34,387 nt of DNA, taken from the IMG/VR virus record IMGVR_UViG_3300046355_000114, positions 1 through 34,387 of that record; one strand, 5' to 3'. Both the position numbers and the translations under genes were made by a program. Position 1 is the first letter of the stretch, and every line of letters begins with the position of its first letter. The DNA comes from a virus. Of this stretch, positions 22,244 to 29,666 are shown piece by piece. The notes below the pieces were generated by a model that was given only the letters and a program-made list of their open reading frames with translations, did not search any database and was not told the DNA's origin.

Positions 22244-24316
22244 TCACCCAATTGTGGGCTGATTGACAACTGGCTGTGTTTGTTGCTGAACAAAGCCGCC
22301 GATTTGTTCCGCCAAGTTCAGCGCGTGGTCTTGAGAATCCATGTCCACGTTGCTAAGGGTTTCGACGGTTTTGGCCCGGCTGAGTTCTGCGTCTGCGATG
22401 GTCTTGACGGTGGTAGCTCGGGCCTGGGCTGCTTTGGCTGTGGCTTCTTCGGCTGCGGCCTGCAAGTACATCGCGTTCGGGTCTTGCGGCTGGCCTTGCA
22501 TCTCGGCCATGAGTTCCTGGGCCTCGTCATCCGTGGGCTTGACCACGCCCATGCGCAGGAGCTTCTTGCGGAAGTAGGCATTGGCGTCGCTGATGCCCTC
22601 GCCTTCCATATTCATCATGGCCATGGCTGTGATGACCTGCTGCGTCTCTGGGTCGGCTGTGATCTGGAGCATTCCGGTCAGGGCGCGGACTGTGGCCTCG
22701 CGCTTGCTGGTGCTGGATGGTCCGACTTCGGCCACCACATCAAAAGTGGCAGAGCTGAGGTCGTTTTCCATAACGACTTCGCCGGTTTCCTGGTCAATGC
22801 TGGGCTGCATGAGTTCGACCATCCCGGCCTGGCCTGTGGGGGCAATAGTCTTCATCTTGCGCTTGTCTTCGATGTAGACCTCTTTGGCCATGGAGAGCCA
22901 GATCTCGCCGCAGCGCTTCATGCCCTTGGCGAAATTGCTCATGTAGATGAAGGCCTGCATGTCCACGCGAGTCTGGATCATCTCCACTGCCTTGCCTGAC
23001 ATGCCGCTGACCATCTTGTCTGCGCCCTGGGGGTTGCCCAAGATGTCTTGCATGTCGGTTTCGGTGATCTGCAAGAGCGCAGCCATGGCTGGTGGGATGT
23101 TGGGGGCGCGAGTGTAGGCAACTGGGCCCGAGACAGCCTGGTTGCCGTTCTGGTCGGTGATCGGGTTGATGAGCAGATACGGGTAGTCTTTGAGGTTGTC
23201 TTCGGACCACATGACCTGGTGGCCTGCGACCTGCTCTGGGGTCAGGATAGGCTTTTCCACCGATGATAGTGCGCTGATCTCACCCAGCTTGGAAAGCTGC
23301 ATGTTCTTGAGGCGCTGGGCGTCTTTGGCCAAGCGGACGTGGCCCATGCAACGCTCGATGTTGTCCACAAACCAGCGCTTGCCGTAGACGACAACGATCG
23401 GAATGCACTTGCCTGCGATGTAACCAGCATCCTCCAAGACCCTGCCGCCGGACATGATGTATTTGTGCACGCGTTTGCGCTTGACGCGCTTCTGGCGCAC
23501 CTCGACCGTGCCGATGGCCGCGAGGGTTTCTTCCAGGGTCTCGTCATTGGCGAAGTCGGCCTGCGTGTAGCGTTCTTCTTCGCCTGCGATGTTCTGGAAG
23601 ATGCGGATGGTCTCGGTCTTTTCCTCGACTTTGTAATACTCGGCCACATAAACCACATCTGGGGTGCACCAGTCGAATTCGTACTGGTGGATGACTTTGG
23701 GCCAGTCGGTGGGGTCGTCGCCCCAAGTGTCTTTGTAGGCTTGGCGCGTCATGCTGGTGACGACGTAGCAATACTTGGCGTCGGACTTGTCCTGGCGCTT
23801 GGCCCCGAGGTCGAAGAACACCGAGCTGTCAGCGTCGAAGATTGGCTCGATGCGAATGCGCTGGCGGTCGTCTTCGTCGTTCTCCTCGTCTTCGTAGACT
23901 GTGCGCAAACGCCATGCGCCGATGCCGCCGCCGACTGCCTCTTCAAAGGCGTTGTCGTAGGCCTCATCTGCGACGGATGCCTGCTCGTCTGCACGATACA
24001 GACCGTCGCAGACCTCGGCCAGCTTGTCGTTTTCCTGGCCGTCCTTGCTGACGTAATCGACCGTGATGCGGTTGTTGCGGTACTCGTTGATGATGCGAAT
24101 CACCGAGAGCATGATCTTGTTGACCTCGAACTTGGGTTTGTTCTCGTACTGTTGTTCGAGTGGGCCTTCCCACTGAGCGCCAGCGAGCGAGTAAAAGCGC
24201 CTGTCTTGGAGGCATTGCAAGCGCTCGTCGCGGAGGGCTGTTTGTACGTCGTCAAACTGCGCCAGGGCTTCTGAGTGCAGGTTGGCAAGGCGTTGGTCGT
24301 TGCTCATTCGGGCCAT
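22244..24316 (-). CDS. Portal protein, P22 gp1-like
   Basis: This 690-residue protein (P22 gp1 725) starts at 24316 (MARMSNDQRLANLHSEALAQ), with GAGGAAAT upstream; an in-frame extension reaches 24397 but overlaps terminase. Hallmarks include RRFYSLAGAQWEG, MLSVIRIINEYRNNRITVDY, the acidic loop EDEENDEDDRQ and a long Q/A-rich helical C-terminus, which in P22 forms the barrel inside the head. It is the dodecameric DNA gate and packaging motor dock. Confidence 0.93.
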   Translation of the reverse strand: MARMSNDQRLANLHSEALAQFDDVQTALRDERLQCLQDRRFYSLAGAQWEGPLEQQYENKPKFEVNKIMLSVIRIINEYRNNRITVDYVSKDGQENDKLAEVCDGLYRADEQASVADEAYDNAFEEAVGGGIGAWRLRTVYEDEENDEDDRQRIRIEPIFDADSSVFFDLGAKRQDKSDAKYCYVVTSMTRQAYKDTWGDDPTDWPKVIHQYEFDWCTPDVVYVAEYYKVEEKTETIRIFQNIAGEEERYTQADFANDETLEETLAAIGTVEVRQKRVKRKRVHKYIMSGGRVLEDAGYIAGKCIPIVVVYGKRWFVDNIERCMGHVRLAKDAQRLKNMQLSKLGEISALSSVEKPILTPEQVAGHQVMWSEDNLKDYPYLLINPITDQNGNQAVSGPVAYTRAPNIPPAMAALLQITETDMQDILGNPQGADKMVSGMSGKAVEMIQTRVDMQAFIYMSNFAKGMKRCGEIWLSMAKEVYIEDKRKMKTIAPTGQAGMVELMQPSIDQETGEVVMENDLSSATFDVVAEVGPSSTSKREATVRALTGMLQITADPETQQVITAMAMMNMEGEGISDANAYFRKKLLRMGVVKPTDDEAQELMAEMQGQPQDPNAMYLQAAAEEATAKAAQARATTVKTIADAELSRAKTVETLSNVDMDSQDHALNLAEQIGGFVQQQTQPVVNQPTIG

Positions 24317-24344
24317 GGGGATTTCCTCAATTTGTGCGATTGTC

Positions 24345-25571
24345 TCACCAACGCTTGGCGTTGGCGATAGGGGTGAAGGTGGCTGGTTTGGATGCACCAG
24401 CCCGGCGCACGGCTTCGCAGGCGTAGCGCAGGGCGTCGATAACGTGGTTCTTTTTGTCCTCCAGCACGGGCAAGATTTTGCCTGTAAGGGGGTCGGTCTT
24501 GTAGCTGTAGAGGGTGAGCTCGTCGATGGTGTGGATGCAGCGGGAATGCACCACGATGTCGTAGTTCTTGAGAAACTCGATGCCTTCCTCCACCGATCGT
24601 GGCCCTTTGACCGCTGTCATGATCTTGGGAAAGCCGTTGCGCTTCATGTGGCTGATGGTCTCGGGCCTGGCTGAGTCGGCCACGATGGGCCACTTCTCGG
24701 CCTCGGGCACTTGCATGAACAGCTCTGGGGTGTTCACGATCTCGCAGCCGACCATGTAGGCCTCGTAATCAATGTAGAGCGTGCGCCCGATGATGTGGCA
24801 GCGCACTAAGGTGGTGGGGTCAACTGCGAAGCCCCAGTCAGCGCCGAGGCGGTGGATGGCGTCTGGTGGTGCGTCGAAGTCCTCGACCCGCCAGTTCTTA
24901 AACACTCGGGTATTGCTGTTGGTGACATAGCCACCCATCCAAACGTGCTGGTATTTGTCTGGGTCTCTGCGCTTGTCGTATTCCATTTCGTCGCGCAGGA
25001 CGTCAGGAAACCACGGGTTGTCGGTGAAGTTGACCTTTAAGACCTGGGCGTCTTTGGGTGGCGTTGGGCCACGGAGCAGGTGGTCTACCGGGTCGGATTG
25101 CAGGCGCGGGTTCCAGGTAAACCAGAGTTCGGACTCGGGCTTGCGAATGGTGGGGCGCAGCAGATCAAGGCTGGTTTGGCTGAGGCTTTGGGCTTCCTCC
25201 ACCCAGGCGCAGTCGTAGCCTTCCAGCGACTTGATGCTGTCGGCGGTGTGGTTTTGCATACCCTGGAAGATGATCGCCCCGTCGCCCTTGCGGGATTTGA
25301 TGACGGCATCCTGCACCTCGAAATAAGCGCCGGCATTCATAGCCTCGATCTTGGTCTCCAGCAGGCGTTTGACGGACTGGTTCAAAGACTTTTGGATTTC
25401 GCGCACGCAAACCGAGCGCCGCTTCTGGTCCATGATGTGGGCCTCGATCATGAGCTCGGCAAACATGTGGGACTTGCCCGAACCCCGGCCACCCCATGCG
25501 CCTTTGTAGCGGCTTGGGTTGAGCAGGGGCAGCGCCCACTCTGGGGTGGGGAGTTGCAAGACCTTACCCAT
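24345..25571 (-). CDS. Terminase large subunit (PBSX/Terminase_3 type)
   Basis: The 408-residue protein has an ATPase with Walker A GGRGSGKS (27-34) and Walker B YDCAWVEEAQ (119-128), coupling motif FTWNP (151-155), and an RNase H-like nuclease with acidic residues in LGADWGF (D245), IVADSARPE (~299) and KKNHVIDALRYA (~385). It cuts concatemers and pumps DNA into the head. Shorter than P22 gp2 (499 aa) and more like PBSX terminases. Overlaps the small subunit gene by 8 bases. Confidence 0.93.
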   Translation of the reverse strand: MGKVLQLPTPEWALPLLNPSRYKGAWGGRGSGKSHMFAELMIEAHIMDQKRRSVCVREIQKSLNQSVKRLLETKIEAMNAGAYFEVQDAVIKSRKGDGAIIFQGMQNHTADSIKSLEGYDCAWVEEAQSLSQTSLDLLRPTIRKPESELWFTWNPRLQSDPVDHLLRGPTPPKDAQVLKVNFTDNPWFPDVLRDEMEYDKRRDPDKYQHVWMGGYVTNSNTRVFKNWRVEDFDAPPDAIHRLGADWGFAVDPTTLVRCHIIGRTLYIDYEAYMVGCEIVNTPELFMQVPEAEKWPIVADSARPETISHMKRNGFPKIMTAVKGPRSVEEGIEFLKNYDIVVHSRCIHTIDELTLYSYKTDPLTGKILPVLEDKKNHVIDALRYACEAVRRAGASKPATFTPIANAKRW

Positions 25572-25983
25572 TCTTGACGATCACCCGTTCGATCTTGGCG
25601 AACTCCAGGGGAGCGCCATCGGCCCCGGTGAGCTCATGCTTCTGGGTTTCTGCCCAGCGCATTTGGGTCTTGCTCCACCAGATGGCTGCTGTGGTGTCGC
25701 CTGCCATGACCTTCTGAAATAGGGTTTTCCCTACCTGGGCGTTGGCTTTGGCTTTGCCTGATTGCAGCTCGGTGGCGAAGTGAGCACGCAGCGTGTCAAC
25801 GTGGATGCCGTCACGCACCAGCACGGCGATCTGCTCAATGGGAAGGCCGTAGCCTGACAGGGCTTCAACCTGTTTGCGCTCAGCATCGGTGGGGACAAAG
25901 GCTGGGCGGCCAGCGCCTGGACGTGCGCCGCCATTGGAGCTGGGCTTTTTTAAAGGGGGTTTTTCAGTTTTGGCCATGGTCAT
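25564..25983 (-). CDS. Terminase small subunit
   Basis: The 139-residue protein has a low-complexity start (PPLKKPSSNGGARPGAGRPA), a helix-turn-helix-like part (EALSGYGLPIEQIAVLVRDG, then IHVDTLRAHF) and a C-terminal helical part with AAIWWSKTQMRWAE, characteristic of small terminase subunits paired with PBSX-type large subunits. It recognises the packaging site. Two ATG codons (25983 and 25977) compete and neither has a clear ribosome site. Confidence 0.8.
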   Translation of the reverse strand: MTMAKTEKPPLKKPSSNGGARPGAGRPAFVPTDAERKQVEALSGYGLPIEQIAVLVRDGIHVDTLRAHFATELQSGKAKANAQVGKTLFQKVMAGDTTAAIWWSKTQMRWAETQKHELTGADGAPLEFAKIERVIVKNG

Positions 25984-26000
25984 ATTTTCTGAAAAGTATT

Positions 26001-26037
26001 TAATTGTGTGAAATTGTGTGAAATTGTGTAGTATGCT
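26001..26037 (+). promoter_or_regulatory. Second copy of the phased-repeat promoter
   Basis: Three near-identical 10-base units (taattgtgtg, aaattgtgtg, aaattgtgta) lead into TAGTATGCT, giving -10 candidates TAGTAT (26029-26034) or TATGCT (26032-26037). The layout matches 2518-2552, and both precede a lone small plus-strand gene. It also lies just upstream of the minus-strand terminase start, so it may influence both directions. Confidence 0.6.
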
Positions 26038-26059
26038 CAAACCATCAACAGGAGCCGCC

Positions 26060-26284
26060 ATGCAAACCAAACTCTCTACCCTGCAAACTGCCTTTGATGC
26101 AGGTAATTTCAAAAAAGCTGTGGCCATTGCTGCAAAATTTCCAGAACTTGGCAAAGAGCGCAACGCCATATTGGATGCGCACACGGCATTCACGAACCCA
26201 CGCTGGGTGGTTGGCCTAGGCAAGAGTGTGGACAAGTGCATAGCGGATGGCGTTGAGGCTTTACGCACCCGCTATGGTTTTTGA
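26060..26284 (+). CDS. Moron-like small plus-strand gene (74 aa)
   Basis: ATG at 26060 follows AGGAG. The protein is helical (MQTKLSTLQTAFDAGNFKKA; LGKERNAILDAHTAFTNPRW; LGKSVDKCIADGVEALRTRY) and resembles conserved small phage proteins of unknown role. It is the only plus-strand gene inside the minus-strand late block, has its own promoter with the repeat array, and its 3' end overlaps the converging Mom-like gene by 24 bases. These are the features of a moron. Confidence 0.75.
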   Translation: MQTKLSTLQTAFDAGNFKKAVAIAAKFPELGKERNAILDAHTAFTNPRWVVGLGKSVDKCIADGVEALRTRYGF

Positions 26285-27064
26285 ATGGAGCGTGTCGGTC
26301 GGTACTGCCCCGCCCAGTTCCGAGGGGTTCTCGGAGTCCTGCTTTTTGACACGCGTAATCTTTTCGCCTTTATACATGGATGCGCCCATGTCGCTGATTT
26401 TTGAGAATGGTAGCACAGGCACCGTCAAATGCGCACGGGCATCTTGGTTTAAAAAATAAATGTAACGCAACTGGAAACCGGGTATTACCACACCGCCCAC
26501 GGCTTTTGTGTATTCCTTGAAATTGTATTTGCCACCAGTGATGTCGTAGTAACTGCGGCCACCAAGTTCGGGCCTGGCTGACGATGGGTTGCTTTCCAGT
26601 GTCATTTTGTGAATTGCGCTTCCGTTTGGCAATCGAATGATGTTTTCGGATTTCACCAAACCAGTCAAAACAAATCCAGCAGCACGATAGATTGTTCCAT
26701 CACCGCATTGAGTGCCATCGCTGAAACTGATAACCCATTGAATGTGTGGATAGTGTTTTTTAATCAAACGAAAAACCACAGCCATTGCGCGGCTCTCGCT
26801 ATTGCGTGGCAAAACGTCGCTGAATGCCATGCGATTCAACTCAATAAAATCATTCCAGCCGGTGTTTTCGACCAAACCTTGGATTTTTCGTTTATCGAGT
26901 GACGGACCAAACTGCATGGCACCCTCAAGCCGTCCATTCAAAAACACGCCAAAGTGCAACTGGCTGTTTTGCACCACCTTGCCGCTGTAGTGGATGCGCT
27001 TGACCACGGCATTGGCTGCCTGCGCGGTGATTGGCTTGACGATGATGTCTTTAGCGTTTGCCAT
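26261..27064 (-). CDS. Mom-like DNA modification protein
   Basis: The 267-residue protein has the Mom/GNAT-like core of phage Mu: KRIHYSGKVVQNSQLHFGVF, FIELNRMAFSDVLPRNSESR, then VFRLIKKHYPHIQWVISFSD and DGTIYRAAGFVLTG. In Mu, Mom converts adenine to a carbamoylmethyl adenine and shields DNA from restriction. I infer an anti-restriction role. A C-terminal extension (~85 residues) is not part of the core I recognise. It overlaps the upstream ParB-like gene by 14 bases. Confidence 0.8.
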   Translation of the reverse strand: MANAKDIIVKPITAQAANAVVKRIHYSGKVVQNSQLHFGVFLNGRLEGAMQFGPSLDKRKIQGLVENTGWNDFIELNRMAFSDVLPRNSESRAMAVVFRLIKKHYPHIQWVISFSDGTQCGDGTIYRAAGFVLTGLVKSENIIRLPNGSAIHKMTLESNPSSARPELGGRSYYDITGGKYNFKEYTKAVGGVVIPGFQLRYIYFLNQDARAHLTVPVLPFSKISDMGASMYKGEKITRVKKQDSENPSELGGAVPTDTLHSKTIAGA

Positions 27065-27686
27065 TACGCGCTTCCAGCCATTGGTGGCAAATCAGCGCCA
27101 GGGCGTTGCCGTTGGTGTTTTCGTTCAGGCCTGTATCGGCCAGCGGGTTTGTGCGTGCAAGCGTGATGGCGTTGTCCACCACCTCGGCTTGGTCATCGTG
27201 CAGCGTGAAGGTTTTTTGCTGAAACGGCTCCTTGTCGCCGTCCTTGAGTTCTGGCATTTCGGCCTCGGCATCGTCGTCAAATTGAAGCGCATTAACTTCT
27301 TCGGCGCTGAAACCCGACAAATCAAGGTCAAACCCAAGTTCTTTGATTTCGGCCAGTTCTAAGCGCAACATCTCATTGTCCCAACCTGCGTTCATGGCCA
27401 GTTTGTTGTCGGCAATGACGTAGGCACGTTTCTTGGCATCGCTCCAGCCTTTGGCCACCATGACCGGGACTTCGGTCATCTTGAGGCGTTGGGCTGCTAG
27501 GGTGCGACCGTGGCCGGCAATGATGCTGCCGTCCTCATCGACCAGAACAGGTGTGGTCCAGCCCCACTCTTTGATGCTGGCTGCCAGCTGGCTAATCTGC
27601 TCGTCGGAATGGGTGCGGCTGTTGCGTGCGTAAGGCGTGAGGCGGGAGATGTCCCACTTTTCCACTTTGTCTGCTGGATTGGCCAT
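27051..27686 (-). CDS. ParB/Srx-fold nuclease-like protein
   Basis: I start it at 27686 (MANPADKVEKWDISRLTPYA), with GGGGGAT upstream and TGATG overlap with the tiny gene before. Residues ~10-95 carry the ParB N-terminal signature: RNSRTHSDEQISQLAASIKE, then VDEDGSIIAGHGRTLAAQRL and VPVMVAKGWSDAKKRAYVIA. Phage ParB-domain proteins often lie beside DNA methylases or modifiers and may be DNA-binding or nicking NTPases. The C-terminal ~100 residues are acidic then helical. Coupling to Mom suggests a joint DNA-modification role. Confidence 0.85.
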   Translation of the reverse strand: MANPADKVEKWDISRLTPYARNSRTHSDEQISQLAASIKEWGWTTPVLVDEDGSIIAGHGRTLAAQRLKMTEVPVMVAKGWSDAKKRAYVIADNKLAMNAGWDNEMLRLELAEIKELGFDLDLSGFSAEEVNALQFDDDAEAEMPELKDGDKEPFQQKTFTLHDDQAEVVDNAITLARTNPLADTGLNENTNGNALALICHQWLEARNGKR

Positions 27687-27814
27687 CAAAATCCCCCATT
27701 GCGGGTGGTGGTGCAGGTAACGCTGCCATCCCAGTTTCTCACGCATCGGGTGGTGGTTTGGGCTTGGGCTGCGAAAGACAGGATGAGGACTGCGATTGTG
27801 AATAGGGTTTTCAC
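27686..27814 (-). CDS. Tiny secreted protein with two cysteines (42 aa)
   Basis: A GTG start with a near-ideal ribosome site (AAAGGAG) gives MKTLFTIAVLILSFAAQAQT, a clear signal peptide with AQA cleavage site, followed by a short mature part with two cysteines (TRCVRNWDGSVTCTTTRNGG). The stop forms TGATG with the ParB-like start. Periplasmic or surface action is predicted; the two cysteines could form a disulphide. The function is unknown. Confidence 0.75.
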   Translation of the reverse strand: MKTLFTIAVLILSFAAQAQTTTRCVRNWDGSVTCTTTRNGGF

Positions 27815-27849
27815 GGTTACTCCTTTGGGTTAAATGGTGGATGGCCTCG

Positions 27850-28107
27850 CCGCACTGTGGACAAGAACATGGATTGCGACTCTTTCCGGGTAATTTGCGC
27901 TTCCCCGTTCTCTAGTACCGTGCTGCACGCTGTTGGCTCTCCGGGATTCCCCAGAGGTCGCCTTACCATCACGACTGAGGACTGTTAGCCCGACTTGGCG
28001 AGAGCTGCGGTTTTGTCGGTTTATGCCTTGCAGCAAGCCATTTATGCCAATCCTCATGCGTGAAAGTGCCGGTTACGTCTCCGGCGTCTGCTCTAGCAGA
28101 CCGTAGT
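27850..28107 (-). ncRNA. Candidate structured RNA, HEARO/omega-RNA-like
   Basis: This stretch of over 300 bases has no convincing gene but is headed by a near-consensus promoter. The predicted transcript opens with two abutting hairpins (GTCTGC-taga-GCAGAC at 28086-28101; GCCGG/CCGGC at 28068-28085) and continues with CCGAC/GTCGG, CTCT..GGG-aat-CCC..AGAG, CGTG-cag-CACG and CGGG/CCCG stems, plus a long-range GCGAC/GTCGC pairing. The core (GGTAAGGCGACCTC; GTGCAGCACGGTAC; AAATTACCCGGAAAGAGTCG), ending just before ATGTTCTTGTCC, resembles my memory of HEARO RNAs, the IscB guide-RNA family. No IscB gene follows, and with the predicted start only about six bases precede the first stem, so an ordinary guide is not evident. 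The 3' end is approximate. Confidence 0.5.
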
Positions 28108-28113
28108 TTTATC

Positions 28114-28142
28114 ATTGTACACGCTGCAAGATTTTTTTGCAA
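28114..28142 (-). promoter_or_regulatory. Strong sigma70-type promoter for the structured RNA
   Basis: On the minus strand TTGCAA (28142-28137) and TACAAT (28119-28114) are separated by exactly 17 bases. This is the closest match to the sigma70 consensus that I found in the window. It lies just after the HNH stop and points into the non-coding stretch, with a start expected near 28107. It could also drive the secreted protein, ParB-like and Mom-like genes. Confidence 0.75.
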
Positions 28143-28153
28143 AAATACGGCGT

Positions 28154-28816
28154 TCAGTCAATCGATTTTTCCTTTTTCATTGATGCCGCTGCCGCCCGAT
28201 AGTGTTTGGCCAGTTCGATCAAGCCTTCGTGAGAGTAAGGCGGGAATGTGTTTTTCCCGTGCGTTGCCTTTTTCGTAAAAAGTGCGGCCTCTGCGCTCAT
28301 TCCTGAATTGACCCGGCGAGCAATAGTTGCTCCACTTAAAAAACCGCCTGTAAGACGCGCCCACTCTTGCGCAGTCAAAGTTACATCGCCAAACGTAATC
28401 GCATGGTTTGACTTAAATTTGTGTCGCTCTGGGTATGACCTGTAAACATTGCACGATCGGCAAAGGGGGCGAAGATTGGACGCTTGGTTGTTTTTTGGAT
28501 CGTTGTCGATGTGGTCAATGTGCACCGTTTTCCAATTGACTGCTGCTCCGCACAAAGTGCAAGAGCATATCGAAAAACCGAAAATACCAAATGCAACCTT
28601 TCTGTGCTCATAGACGTATCCGTTACTGTGAGCAAGTGGGTGCTTTGGATCATGAACAAGTTGATATCCTCTGCCCGGCATTGTAATTTTTGGCCTGGCT
28701 TTTGCCCTTACTAATTCCGTGATGCCATATCGCATTTTCCTAAAATAATGCTTTTGGCAAAGGCAGGCAGCCTTATACTTTGCTTCGTTTTCGCAACCGT
28801 TCACACAGCAATTCAT
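28154..28816 (-). CDS. HNH endonuclease with NinG-like C-terminal tail
   Basis: This 220-residue protein has an N-terminal cysteine cluster (CCVNGCENEAKYKAACLCQK), a HNH site (VHIDHIDNDPKNNQASNLRP, residues ~98-117) with zinc cysteines CTLC and CRSC, and a helix-turn-helix-like part (TAQEWARLTGGFLSGATIAR). It fits free-standing phage homing endonucleases. The last ~25 residues (YSHEGLIELAKHYRAAAASM) resemble the C-terminus of the adjacent NinG (YSKEGLIELARHYRAETNRI). The start overlaps the NinG stop (ATGA). It probably spreads by cutting related phages lacking it. Confidence 0.88.
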   Translation of the reverse strand: MNCCVNGCENEAKYKAACLCQKHYFRKMRYGITELVRAKARPKITMPGRGYQLVHDPKHPLAHSNGYVYEHRKVAFGIFGFSICSCTLCGAAVNWKTVHIDHIDNDPKNNQASNLRPLCRSCNVYRSYPERHKFKSNHAITFGDVTLTAQEWARLTGGFLSGATIARRVNSGMSAEAALFTKKATHGKNTFPPYSHEGLIELAKHYRAAAASMKKEKSID

Positions 28817-29382
28817 AAATTATTTTCCTTCAAAATTCGATTGGTTTCCGCCCTGTAGTGCCTAGCTAACTCAATCAAACCCTCTTTGCTGTACTTGCGC
28901 ACAGTATTATCTGCCTCGATCTGCTCAACCCGAGCTAAGCCAATGCGCTCAATCAAGCCTCGGCGGTATGCGACATGATTCCCACCTAAATGATTGTTGC
29001 AATACTTTGTTTGCCCGTGAACATTATCCTCTACAAATCGCATATGTGGGGCACTTCCAACGCTTCTGTAATGTCCAGCGTCAAATGTGTTTGGTTCTGA
29101 ACCTAATGGCTTGCCACAACAAATACAGGGTTTGCCCGCATCTCTTGCCCGAATGAAGGAATTGAAGGCTGTTTGCGCTTTCTTGGTGAGCTGGGGCTTG
29201 GTTTGCATCGCATCCAGCTTTTGGCGGGTTTCCTTGCGGTCTTTTGCCTGTTCCTTGGCTTGGGCCTTGTCTGTGGCTTTTCTTGCCAGTGTGAGGGCGC
29301 ATGGTGGGCTGCATACCGTTTGCAGGGGTCTGGTCTTGGTGTAGGCGCACTTGCAGACCTTGCACTTGGCTGGTTTGGTCAT
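28813..29382 (-). CDS. ninG: NinG/Rap-like recombination endonuclease
   Basis: The 189-residue protein (lambda NinG 204) has the N-terminal zinc knuckle CKVCKCAYTKTRPLQTVCSP, a lysine-rich helix (KAQAKEQAKDRKETRQKLDA), and the HNH-related part CICCGKPLGSEPNTFDAGHY with DNVHGQTKYCNNHLGGNHVA. NinG (Rap) resolves recombination intermediates such as Holliday junctions. It overlaps both neighbours by ATGA and functionally complements the Erf/exonuclease/SSB set. Confidence 0.9.
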   Translation of the reverse strand: MTKPAKCKVCKCAYTKTRPLQTVCSPPCALTLARKATDKAQAKEQAKDRKETRQKLDAMQTKPQLTKKAQTAFNSFIRARDAGKPCICCGKPLGSEPNTFDAGHYRSVGSAPHMRFVEDNVHGQTKYCNNHLGGNHVAYRRGLIERIGLARVEQIEADNTVRKYSKEGLIELARHYRAETNRILKENNL

Positions 29383-29666
29383 TTGACACCCCTGTCATCC
29401 AGCCAAAGCATGAACAGCAAACAGCATCCAGCGTGGGCCAGATGGTGCAGACCGCTTTCCGGGTCGATCTTCTCGCCGTCACGCCAAGCGTGGACATGCC
29501 GCATTAAAGCATCGTAGTAACGCTCCGGGCCTCGATCAACGTGCTGCCAGTTGTTCTCCGTGTACTTTGCTGCACCGAACTCCAGCACGGCAATGATCTG
29601 CTGGACGGTTCCGGCAGGCAGGAGACTCCAGCGCGGCTTCTTTCCGTCGTGCTTGGTTCCAATCAT
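29379..29666 (-). CDS. dATP/dGTP diphosphohydrolase-like protein
   Basis: The start at 29666 (MIGTKHDGKKPRWSLLPAGT) overlaps the NinB stop (ATGA). The protein is 95 residues and carries KPRWSLLPAGTVQQIIAVLE, FGAAKYTENNWQ, YDALMRHVHAWRDGEKIDPE and GLHHLAHAGCCLLFMLW. This is the pattern of the dATP/dGTP diphosphohydrolase N-terminal family (also known as DUF5664), an all-alpha NTP pyrophosphohydrolase relative. It would act on the dNTP pool during phage replication. Confidence 0.82.
   Translation of the reverse strand: MIGTKHDGKKPRWSLLPAGTVQQIIAVLEFGAAKYTENNWQHVDRGPERYYDALMRHVHAWRDGEKIDPESGLHHLAHAGCCLLFMLWLDDRGVK

Noticed and set aside
22220-22999. Open frame of 259 codons on the plus strand opposite the portal gene
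   Set aside because: Antisense shadow of the portal C-terminal region; low-complexity G/C/F/H-rich translation.
27830-28057. Open frame of 75 codons on the minus strand in the non-coding stretch
   Set aside because: No ribosome site or recognisable protein pattern; the same bases form a series of perfect hairpins behind a strong promoter, which fits RNA better.
27850-28107. Group I or group II intron
   Set aside because: I could not find convincing P7 (R/S) elements or a domain V, and the stretch is intergenic with its own promoter, not inside a split gene.
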